A stretch of 5,956 nucleotides of DNA from JAAYCI01 sp964370195. Lineage in GTDB: Bacteria; Bacillota; Clostridia; Oscillospirales; Ruminococcaceae. Both the position numbers and the translations under genes were made by a program. Position 1 is the first letter of the stretch, and each line of letters opens with the position of its first letter. The notes below the pieces were generated by a model that ran no database searches, had not been told where the DNA came from, and saw only the letters and a program-made list of their open reading frames with translations. The stretch lies in assembly GCA_964370195.1 (NCBI GenBank), contig CAYJIH010000076.1:1-5956 (forward strand). Direction: 5' to 3'. Of the stretch, positions 1 through 5,430 are shown one piece after another.

Positions 1-178
1 AGTGAAGATACAGTGCATCCTTGTCTTTAAAATAATGATATAAAATCCCCTTAGATAATTCTGCCTTTTTTGAAATGTCACCGATAGATGTGCCGGAATA
101 ACCGTTCAGGTTAAAAAGCTCGGTTGCACTTTCGACTATTTTTGCTACGGTTTCGTTGCTAGAGTCTATATTCTTCAT
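1..178 (-). CDS. TetR/AcrR-family transcriptional regulator, N-terminal part (runs off the left edge)
   Basis: This is the first 59 codons of a TetR-type repressor; the ligand-binding C-terminal part lies beyond position 1. Residues about 10-57 form the typical TetR_N domain: a first helix (VAKIVESATELFNLNGY), then the helix-turn-helix with TSIGDISKKAELSKGILYHYF, ending in the usual KDKDALY. The G-x-LYHYF recognition-helix signature is clear. The ATG at 178-176 is chosen because AAGGAG (minus strand, 194-189) lies 10 bases upstream and the conserved helix begins a few residues later. Family members bind operators as dimers and usually release DNA when a small molecule binds, often controlling efflux or catabolic genes. 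The operator-like repeats directly upstream indicate autorepression. No regulated target other than itself is visible in the window; it may lie beyond the left edge. The inducer cannot be predicted. Confidence 0.93.
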   Translation of the reverse strand, partial: MKNIDSSNETVAKIVESATELFNLNGYSGTSIGDISKKAELSKGILYHYFKDKDALYLH

Positions 179-202
179 CAGGTTAATGCTCCTTAAAGGG
201 TG

Positions 203-230
203 TTGACCAATCGTTCAATGAATGTATTAT
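203..230 (+). promoter_or_regulatory. Possible opposing promoter inside the operator (weak)
   Basis: Because the repeat is symmetric, the plus strand also carries TTGACC (203-208), followed after 16 bases by TATTAT (225-230). This could start rightward transcription near 237. No plus-strand gene follows; the first structure met is the hairpin at 362-412. It may simply be a by-product of the operator symmetry. Confidence 0.25.
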
Positions 231-254
231 ATCACTTATTGAACGATTGGTCAA
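226..254 (-). promoter_or_regulatory. Promoter of the tetR-family gene
   Basis: On the minus strand, TTGACC (254-249) and a perfect TATAAT (231-226) are separated by exactly 17 bases (248-232). Transcription would start near 219, giving a leader of about 40 bases with AAGGAG before the ATG at 178. The -35 box is inside one arm of the inverted repeat and the expected start point is at the edge of the other, so a bound repressor would block polymerase. Confidence 0.85.
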
Positions 255-361
255 TGTTAATTGTGTGAAATGCTTGTGAAAATAAGATGTAGTTATTAAA
301 AGAAATACTACTACTAAATTAATGTAGCTAAAAAAACGGTGCAGATAAAGATAGCTACCCA

Positions 362-412
362 TATAAATAACGAGCTGACACCCCATTTAAAAGTGTCAGC
401 TCGTTATTTATA
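362..412. terminator. Strong hairpin terminator after the APH-like kinase gene, possibly bidirectional
   Basis: Two 20-base arms (362-381 and 393-412) pair perfectly around an 11-base loop (382-392); the core is AACGAGCTGACAC with its complement. It begins 10 bases after the stop codon of the kinase gene on the minus strand. On both strands the 3' arm ends in a T-rich stretch (TTATTTAT), so it can serve either direction, although no long pure T run follows. It separates the kinase transcript from the tetR promoter. Confidence 0.78.
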
Positions 413-422
413 CATGGTATGC

Positions 423-1346
423 TCATAATAGATATGCTATAGAACAACATTCTTCAACAATGCAATCAATAGTTACTGTTTTTTCTTCATGTGATAAATT
501 TTCATATAATAACTTTTCGATAAATTCCCAAATATCTTCAGATTTTCTACGGCAATTATAAAAATCAAGTATTGTTTGATTTAACTCATAAGCTGCATTA
601 TATTTTCTATACTCATTAATAAAATCTTCTTTGTATGGAATGTTTGTAAGTGCAAAAAAATCCGCTTCTTTAGGGGCATATTTTATTCCCTCCCAATCTA
701 TAAGAATTAGATCCTCGTCCGTTTGTATTAAATTCCAATTATGAATATCCGTGTGGCACAGTACATAAGGTGCATTACATATTTTTGCTTTTTCACTAAG
801 TGTAGTTGTAATTTTCGTAAGTTTTTTTAGTTCGGAAATATACGGATTTAAAAACTGATGCTCATTTATATCAGAATAAATAAACTCACTTAGCTTGTCG
901 TTAAATTCTATTGAAAAATCTTCATAAAGTGATTTTGGTATTTCACCTTTCGGATACAATGCACTATGTAACATTCCGACTATTTTCCCAAGTTTAAGGG
1001 TTTGCAATTTTGTAAGCTTGTCTTCAGCAATAGTTGTTCCATCAATATATTCATAAAGTAGATATTTATAATTACTATCTTCGCAGAAATTTTTTCCGTC
1101 AGTCGTCAAAATAGATTTAGGCACACAATCTGACATATTAGTTTCTGAAAGATAACACAATATCGGAGCATACACATCTATTAGTTTTGAGTACTTTTCT
1201 GCAACTGGTCTTTTTTTGTCATACCTTTTTAAGAAATATGCTTTATCATTTAAACTGATTTTAAAAGCATCTGCACAAAATCCTCCTTGTACTTTAAAAA
1301 TATTTGCTCCACCTATGCCATAGCATTCAGCTAAAATATTTTCCAT
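423..1346 (-). CDS. APH/choline-kinase-fold phosphotransferase (aminoglycoside phosphotransferase family)
   Basis: A complete 307-residue cytoplasmic small-molecule kinase. Visible landmarks in order: a glycine-containing N-terminal strand region (GGANIFKVQGGF, 13-23), the nucleotide-binding lysine in YFLKRY (K40), the hinge YLLYEYIDG (95-103), the helix GKIVGMLHSA (120-129), the catalytic loop HTDIHNWN (198-205) with D200 and N205, and the metal-binding LIDWEG with D217, followed by APKEADFF. All key residues are present, so the enzyme should be active. The HTDIHNWNL...DWEG...APKEADFF arrangement reminds me of APH(9)/spectinomycin-kinase-like members, but the superfamily also includes kinases of choline, methylthioribose, homoserine and other antibiotics, so the substrate is unassigned. 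The ATG at 1346 has GAGGGGG about 8 bases upstream. By eye the gene is more AT-rich than the two-component genes beside it, which could suggest separate acquisition; I did not compute this. It is preceded by an unusual structured leader and followed by a hairpin terminator, so it is probably transcribed alone. Confidence 0.85.
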   Translation of the reverse strand: MENILAECYGIGGANIFKVQGGFCADAFKISLNDKAYFLKRYDKKRPVAEKYSKLIDVYAPILCYLSETNMSDCVPKSILTTDGKNFCEDSNYKYLLYEYIDGTTIAEDKLTKLQTLKLGKIVGMLHSALYPKGEIPKSLYEDFSIEFNDKLSEFIYSDINEHQFLNPYISELKKLTKITTTLSEKAKICNAPYVLCHTDIHNWNLIQTDEDLILIDWEGIKYAPKEADFFALTNIPYKEDFINEYRKYNAAYELNQTILDFYNCRRKSEDIWEFIEKLLYENLSHEEKTVTIDCIVEECCSIAYLL

Positions 1347-1370
1347 TTACGTTACCCCCTCTCAAATTAT

Positions 1371-1475
1371 AAAAAAATCGTGCCTACCAGTACGAGAAAT
1401 ATTGTGGTTTTCGCTTGCGAAATAACGAACAAAGTGAGTTAAACAATATTTCCAATAGCTCCACCAAAGGTGGAG
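1371..1475 (-). ncRNA. Structured 5' leader of the APH-like gene, possible attenuator
   Basis: Read on the minus strand (towards the kinase gene), these elements follow one another. First, a perfect palindrome CTCCACC-TTT-GGTGGAG (1475-1459). Next, a 10-bp outer stem ACAATATTTC/GAAATATTGT (1443-1452 with 1396-1405), extendable by three pairs past a 2-base bulge. The outer stem encloses a TTTCGC-AA-GCGAAA hairpin (1422-1409) and a weak TAAC...GTTA stem (1441-1423). Then comes a 6-bp imperfect hairpin with loop TGGTAG (1395-1378; one A/C mismatch), followed at once by seven T (1377-1371). The ribosome binding site lies just after, at about 1360-1355. A hairpin plus T7 between promoter and gene is the layout of a transcription attenuator, but the last stem is weak. 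The block could instead be a dispersed palindromic repeat. It matches no named riboswitch class that I recognise. Confidence 0.45.
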
Positions 1476-1503
1476 ATTATATACATTTGCTTTAATTTTG
1501 AAA
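1476..1503 (-). promoter_or_regulatory. Likely promoter of the APH-like gene
   Basis: On the minus strand a perfect TATAAT (1481-1476) is preceded, 16 bases upstream, by a poor -35 match TTTCAA (1503-1498). Transcription would begin near 1469, inside the perfect palindrome 1475-1459, leaving a leader of roughly 120 bases before the ATG at 1346. The palindrome right behind the -10 box could act as an operator in DNA as well as a hairpin in RNA. Confidence 0.5.
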
Positions 1504-1671
1504 GCTAGAAAAAAGAAAAAGTTAAATGTTAAACGAAGTGTCGGTGAGTAGAGCATTTGCATATGCACTATTTTGGATAGCAACACTACCCACTACAAAG
1601 CAGAAAGACGGACTGGGCACAAAGTTTTTTATGAACAGCCCACTAAAGTGCACCATGTTTTGTTTGTAATA
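1482..1671. other. Intergenic stretch without a convincing gene
   Basis: This stretch lies between the end of the response regulator gene and the promoter of the APH-like gene. Short open frames exist on both strands (for example minus 1656-1522, 44 codons, and plus from 1573) but none has a ribosome binding site or a recognisable protein. Visible sequence features are a 10-bp palindrome TGCATATGCA (1558-1567), the heptamer CCCACTA repeated 50 bases apart (1589-1595 and 1639-1645), and TGGGC/GCCCA (1614-1618, 1638-1642) that could pair around a 19-base loop. I see no good terminator for the response regulator gene here, so some readthrough towards the kinase gene is possible. Confidence 0.5.
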
Positions 1672-3312
1672 TTAACCCTTTTTATTTTCTCTGTATTCAC
1701 TTGGGGTGCATCCTGCATGCTTTTTAAATATTCGACTAAAATACTTCGAGTCGTTAAAACCGACCTCGAAACATATATCTATTAATTTTTTATCGGTATG
1801 AATAAGCATAGCTTTTGCATTTTCTATTCTTTTGCCGGTGATGTAGTTTGTTACGGTTTGGCCTGTTTTTTGTTTAAAAAGCAGACATAGGTAGGAGGGG
1901 CATATATAAGCCTCGCTAGCAAGCTCGGTAAGAGAAATCTGTTGCATGTAGTTTGCTTCTATATATATTTTTACCTTATTAATTAGCTCTTCGTGTTGTG
2001 GTAGGTTGTCATCTGTTGTACTGCCAATATTATCATAGGCGTATTTAGTGATTAGCCTTTCTAATGTAGAAATATTTGTACAGTTTTGAATTGTGCCATA
2101 AAATAAAAGTAGCTGCTCTGCCTGCTCGGTATCCAGATTGCGAATCTGCAATAGGGCGCTGTTGATGGTGGATGCAATCTGATGGCAGATAACAATAACC
2201 TGACTTTGATTAGGCGATACAGTGTTGTTGATATTGTTAAAGATATCTCTGATAATCGCAACAACCAAAGATGATTCTTCGTTGATGGTATGTTTATAAA
2301 TTTTATCGTATTGATGAAAATCTACCGACACAAATGTACTGCTGTTTGCATCGTTGGCATCGGAAAAAAGAATTTGCGAGTCGGCACTAAAAAATCTGCG
2401 GCTTAAAGCTTCCTGTGCGGTGGTGTAGCTTTTGTGCAGCTGGTTTAACCCGCTAACCTTATGGCCAACCCCCATGGATATCTCGATTCCTAAAATATCC
2501 TTTAGATGATTACTTATATCATTGCACAGTTTTTCTATACTTTCTGTGTCGTTAATATAAGTTTCGGTTGTGCAGGGGTTGATTTCTTTCTGATGCAATG
2601 GTAAAATACAAACAAATTCACCTTCGTCATTTTCGATGATATAGCAATTGCTTTTCTCCTTAAACAGATCGTTTAAAATGTTTATCACTGCTGTAGAAAA
2701 AAGATGGTGGTTGCGCCACATGTCCTCATACTTAAAGTTGTTTACAATTAGTTTTAGTGCTATATATTCGCAGCAAAGTGGCATGTTTAGCTCTATTTTT
2801 TTCATCTCATCTTCGATGGTAGATTTGCTCCAACTGTCCTTGGTTAATAATTTTTTTACAAACTTATCCTGTAAGATAGGAAGGTTAACAAAAATTTTAT
2901 GCTCAATCTCCTGCAGATATCTTGACTTTTCGGTTTCTATCATTAGTGAATCCACGCTCTTAGAAATTGCGTTGTCAAGCTCTTTTAAATCAATCGGCTT
3001 AAAGATATAGTCGACTGCAGCACACTTAATTGCAGAGCGTACATAGTCTATGTCGTTATGACCGCTCACGAAAATTATTTTTACGTCGGGGTGTAGGTCA
3101 CAAAGTCGGTGAACGAACTCGAAACCATCCATCTTTGGCATGTTAATGTCGGTGATTACAAGGTTAACCGGCATTTCCTTTACTGCCTCTAACGCTGCAC
3201 TACCGTTTTGAGCATATCTAACATTGTCTATATTATGTTTTGTCCAATCGATGTTGTTAAGGATGCCGTTAATTGTCCTCATTTCGTCGTCTACTATTAA
3301 TGCTTTAATCAT
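1672..3312 (-). CDS. YesN-type response regulator with AraC-family DNA-binding domain
   Basis: A 546-residue cytoplasmic transcription regulator. Residues 1-120 are a receiver domain with the acidic pocket D8-D9, phosphoacceptor D55 (in VITDINMPKMDGFEF), S83 and the invariant K105 of FKP. The middle (about 125-435) is the poorly conserved YesN-type linker; the GVGHKVSGLNQLHKSYTTAQEAL segment (281-303) is typical of this class. Residues about 440-541 form an AraC-type domain with two helix-turn-helix units (ISLTELASEAYICPSYLCLLF and LIDICFEVGFNDSKYFSRIF) and the closing CTPSEYR. The ATG at 3312 is chosen because AAGGAG lies 5 bases upstream and the receiver begins with MIKALIVDDE as usual; a longer open frame reaching 3405 would add 31 residues unlike the family and overlap the kinase gene. 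Its partner is almost certainly the divergent kinase, and the likely target is the ABC transporter operon starting at 5431. Confidence 0.95.
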   Translation of the reverse strand: MIKALIVDDEMRTINGILNNIDWTKHNIDNVRYAQNGSAALEAVKEMPVNLVITDINMPKMDGFEFVHRLCDLHPDVKIIFVSGHNDIDYVRSAIKCAAVDYIFKPIDLKELDNAISKSVDSLMIETEKSRYLQEIEHKIFVNLPILQDKFVKKLLTKDSWSKSTIEDEMKKIELNMPLCCEYIALKLIVNNFKYEDMWRNHHLFSTAVINILNDLFKEKSNCYIIENDEGEFVCILPLHQKEINPCTTETYINDTESIEKLCNDISNHLKDILGIEISMGVGHKVSGLNQLHKSYTTAQEALSRRFFSADSQILFSDANDANSSTFVSVDFHQYDKIYKHTINEESSLVVAIIRDIFNNINNTVSPNQSQVIVICHQIASTINSALLQIRNLDTEQAEQLLLFYGTIQNCTNISTLERLITKYAYDNIGSTTDDNLPQHEELINKVKIYIEANYMQQISLTELASEAYICPSYLCLLFKQKTGQTVTNYITGKRIENAKAMLIHTDKKLIDICFEVGFNDSKYFSRIFKKHAGCTPSEYRENKKG

Positions 3313-3352
3313 GCGTCTCCTTATTTGAATAAATACTATACAGAGGTTAATA
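3313..3352. promoter_or_regulatory. 40-bp divergent intergenic region between response regulator and histidine kinase
   Basis: Both genes start outward from this gap. On the minus strand TATAGT (3340-3335) is a plausible -10 box for the regulator gene, giving a leader of about 16 bases that contains AAGGAG; no good -35 is seen. For the kinase, no promoter fits in the gap with its own ribosome binding site; the best candidate lies inside the regulator gene, TTGTCC (3273-3278), 16 bases, TATTAA (3295-3300). Both calls are weak by sequence, and activation by a bound regulator would explain poor -35 boxes. Confidence 0.4.
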
Positions 3353-5152
3353 TTGAAAAATTTTATCAAGTCGTTAAATTTTCGGACAAAGCTCATTTTT
3401 AGCATTGCGTTTATTAATGTGTTTATACTTTTTGTATCCTCGATATTCTTTTACATTATACTAAATCTACAAGAACAGGAATCTTATAGAGAAATGCAGA
3501 CGGTAAACATTAATACCATCGGAACCCAGCTAGAGGCGCTTACCAATACGATAAAAGATGTTTCTCAAGACTTAGCCTCTAACAACACACTGCTAAATGT
3601 CGATAATGTAGATACCCAACAACCCTTTGTCGAACAGCTAAGCGAGTACAACTACCTTAACGAACTTCTTACCGGATTTAACCATAACAACATAGCCGTT
3701 TATGCCACGGTTTATTATGCCGATAACTCGTTTTATTCCGGTCTTAACTCAAATTTTTCGTCGTTAGACCATTTTGACGAAACAGGCTTTACTATGGATA
3801 CACTCGAGGGTAGTGATATATATTGGTCCGATGCATTTAGAAAAAATGATGTAAATGGTGTAGGCCGTTATTTTCTCGGTGCTGTGCGACAGCTGATAAA
3901 TTTTGAGCAAAACAGCAGATGCTACGGGGCTTTAGGTGTTTATGTAAGCGAGATGGATTTGCGTAACTATCTTTTGGATGGCAAGGCGATAACCGGATCG
4001 GAATTTTATATTACAAACTCTAACGCGGAGATTATCTCCGGCACAGATTATGATATAGGCGATAGCCTTATAGAGCTTTTGGAGTTGCCGGATGATGAAA
4101 TACTACAGGGTAAGGACACACCATATAAATTTAATGATTACACAATATATTCCTATGACATAGGTAAAACCGGGTGGAAGCTTTTTAGTGTATCGGCAGG
4201 CAATGTTAACATTCTTGAAAATCAAGAGTTTATATTACAGCTACTTACGTTTGGCGGATTGTTGCTGGCTGTAATTATTCTTGTCGATGTTGTGATTTCT
4301 ACCAAGATGAATAATAAGATAAAAAAGGTTTTCGAAAAAATATCTGATTCACAGGTTTCTAACACCAATGAATACGACAACGACAATGATTTTAAAGAAG
4401 AACTACAGGGGGTTATAAATGTTTATAAAACCCTGCATGATAAAAATAAGTCGCTGACCGAGGAATTATTAGAAAAGGAACTTTCTCATAAAAATGCAAC
4501 ACTTTTATTGTTACAATCGCAAATCAACTCACATTTTTTGTATAATACACTCGATGTGATTAACTGGATGGCAATAAAACATAAGGCGGACGATATAAAT
4601 CATATGGTTAAACTGCTTTCGAAATTTTACAGAATGACACTCTCGAAAGGTAACGATATAATAACTGTAAAGCAGGAACTTGAACATGCGCGCACCTATC
4701 TTGAACTAGAACAAAACAGGTTTGAGGGCAGTGTAACATACGAGATTAACTACAGTGATGAGTCGGCAGAAATACCAATAATAAAGCTAATATTACAGCC
4801 TATTGTAGAGAATGCAATTTTACATGGCTTAATGGAAAAAGATACTCCCGGTGGCATTGTATCAATAAATGCAAATATTGTTAGCAACACACTTGTAATT
4901 ACCGTAGAGGACGACGGTGTGGGCATTACACAACCGGTACTAGATCAGCTAAATGCCGGTTTACCAACCCAACCGCAAAACACTATCTCAAAGGGTAGTA
5001 ACTACGGGCTAAGCAATATACGCGAAAGATTGGGGCTTTATTATAAGGATGGAGCCAATATAGTCTACGATTCTAGTGATGAGGGTAGCTGTGTTACCAT
5101 ATCAATATCGCTTGATCAATCGATAGATACAACCCACATAGACACACAATAA
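3353..5152 (+). CDS. YesM-type sensor histidine kinase (membrane)
   Basis: A 599-residue inner-membrane kinase that phosphorylates its partner regulator on sensing an external signal. The order is: transmembrane helix 1 (about 14-38), an extracellular sensor (about 39-290) resembling a double-Cache domain, transmembrane helix 2 (about 292-316), a linker with coiled-coil character (about 345-385), then the His_kinase domain with phosphoacceptor H394 in QSQINSHFLYNTL. The ATP-binding part follows, with N box LQPIVENAILHGL (481-493; N487), G1 box EDDGVGI (519-525) and G2 box NYGLSNIRERL (550-560). All catalytic motifs are intact. The start is a TTG at 3353 with AGAGG 6 bases upstream; the first in-frame ATG (residue 48) would remove helix 1, so TTG is preferred. 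The segment after helix 2 (NNKIKKVFEKI) lacks the proline expected of a textbook HAMP domain. Family members usually pair with YesN-type regulators and often lie next to sugar ABC transporters, as here; the ligand is not predictable. Confidence 0.95.
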   Translation: MKNFIKSLNFRTKLIFSIAFINVFILFVSSIFFYIILNLQEQESYREMQTVNINTIGTQLEALTNTIKDVSQDLASNNTLLNVDNVDTQQPFVEQLSEYNYLNELLTGFNHNNIAVYATVYYADNSFYSGLNSNFSSLDHFDETGFTMDTLEGSDIYWSDAFRKNDVNGVGRYFLGAVRQLINFEQNSRCYGALGVYVSEMDLRNYLLDGKAITGSEFYITNSNAEIISGTDYDIGDSLIELLELPDDEILQGKDTPYKFNDYTIYSYDIGKTGWKLFSVSAGNVNILENQEFILQLLTFGGLLLAVIILVDVVISTKMNNKIKKVFEKISDSQVSNTNEYDNDNDFKEELQGVINVYKTLHDKNKSLTEELLEKELSHKNATLLLLQSQINSHFLYNTLDVINWMAIKHKADDINHMVKLLSKFYRMTLSKGNDIITVKQELEHARTYLELEQNRFEGSVTYEINYSDESAEIPIIKLILQPIVENAILHGLMEKDTPGGIVSINANIVSNTLVITVEDDGVGITQPVLDQLNAGLPTQPQNTISKGSNYGLSNIRERLGLYYKDGANIVYDSSDEGSCVTISISLDQSIDTTHIDTQ

Positions 5153-5175
5153 TAAAGCAGGATAGTAGCTAATAA

Positions 5176-5209
5176 AATATGAATCGGTGCTTAGGTGCCG
5201 ATTCATATT
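5176..5209 (+). terminator. Intrinsic terminator after the histidine kinase gene
   Basis: AATATGAATCGG (5176-5187) pairs perfectly with CCGATTCATATT (5198-5209). Three further pairs (two of them G-U) close a TTAG loop at 5191-5194. It starts 23 bases after the kinase stop codon and is followed by a T-rich but interrupted stretch (ATTATTTATC). It separates the kinase from the permease gene, which therefore needs its own promoter. Confidence 0.8.
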
Positions 5210-5357
5210 ATTTATCATACATTACAAAAAGAAATACTGCAAGATATATTTTTTATCTTTAACGGTATATGGTGCATTTTCTCATTATTGCCCCTTATTA
5301 TAGGTAAAGATATTACATTTTTTATGCAATTTATTATAAATTAGTCCACATATGATT

Positions 5358-5398
5358 AAAAAAAAGTGCACTCTTTTTAAAAAAAGTATCTGTATAAT
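5358..5398 (+). promoter_or_regulatory. Promoter region of the ABC permease operon, with phased A-tract repeats
   Basis: A perfect TATAAT (5393-5398) stands 32 bases before the GTG start. The -35 position has no good match (ACTCTT at 17-bp spacing), suggesting an activator-dependent promoter. Two direct copies of AAAAAAAGT end at 5367 and 5387, exactly 20 bases apart, on one face of the helix; AraC-type regulators commonly use two such half-sites. Whether the response regulator binds here is inference. The remainder of the gap between the terminator and this promoter (5210-5357) is AT-rich, and I see no gene or clear catabolite-repression (cre) site in it. Confidence 0.55.
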
Positions 5399-5430
5399 AA
5401 AAACATCGAATAAGAAAAGGGGGTTATACA

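Larger units (their letters stand above)
203..254. promoter_or_regulatory. Perfect 17-bp inverted repeat, probable double TetR operator
   Basis: The left arm TTGACCAATCGTTCAAT (203-219) is the exact reverse complement of the right arm ATTGAACGATTGGTCAA (238-254), with 18 bases between that contain the -10 box. Each arm is itself an imperfect 16-bp palindrome bounded by TTGA and TCAA, so each could hold one or more repressor dimers. The arms cover the -35 box and the likely start point of the adjacent tetR-type gene. Binding by that repressor is inferred from position and symmetry. The sequence also could form a hairpin in RNA, but the TTGA...TCAA symmetry within each arm fits DNA-level recognition better. 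Confidence 0.8.

Noticed and set aside
183..386. 67-codon open frame on the minus strand
   Set aside because: It runs through the tetR promoter, the operator and the hairpin terminator, has no recognisable protein pattern, and has no sensible ribosome binding site.
1362..1586. 74-codon open frame on the minus strand upstream of the APH-like gene
   Set aside because: It spans the TATAAT box and all the leader stems, and its aromatic-rich product looks like translated non-coding DNA.
1522..1656. 44-codon open frame on the minus strand after the response regulator
   Set aside because: There is no ribosome binding site at a usable distance and no known family; kept only as part of the intergenic description.
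1573..1785. 70-codon open frame on the plus strand
   Set aside because: It overlaps the 3' end of the response regulator gene in antisense and has no start signal.
2061..2264. 67-codon open frame on the minus strand
   Set aside because: A different frame inside the well-supported response regulator gene.
2648..3010. 120-codon open frame on the plus strand
   Set aside because: Antisense shadow of the response regulator gene; serine- and leucine-rich as such shadows usually are.
3313..3405. 31-residue N-terminal extension of the response regulator
   Set aside because: It would overlap the kinase start, lies before a good ribosome binding site, and adds residues before the canonical receiver beginning MIKALIVDDE.
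5361..5378. AAAAAG/CTTTTT hairpin as a terminator
   Set aside because: The stem is almost all A-T and lies within the promoter region of the permease gene; it is better viewed as part of the A-tract pattern.
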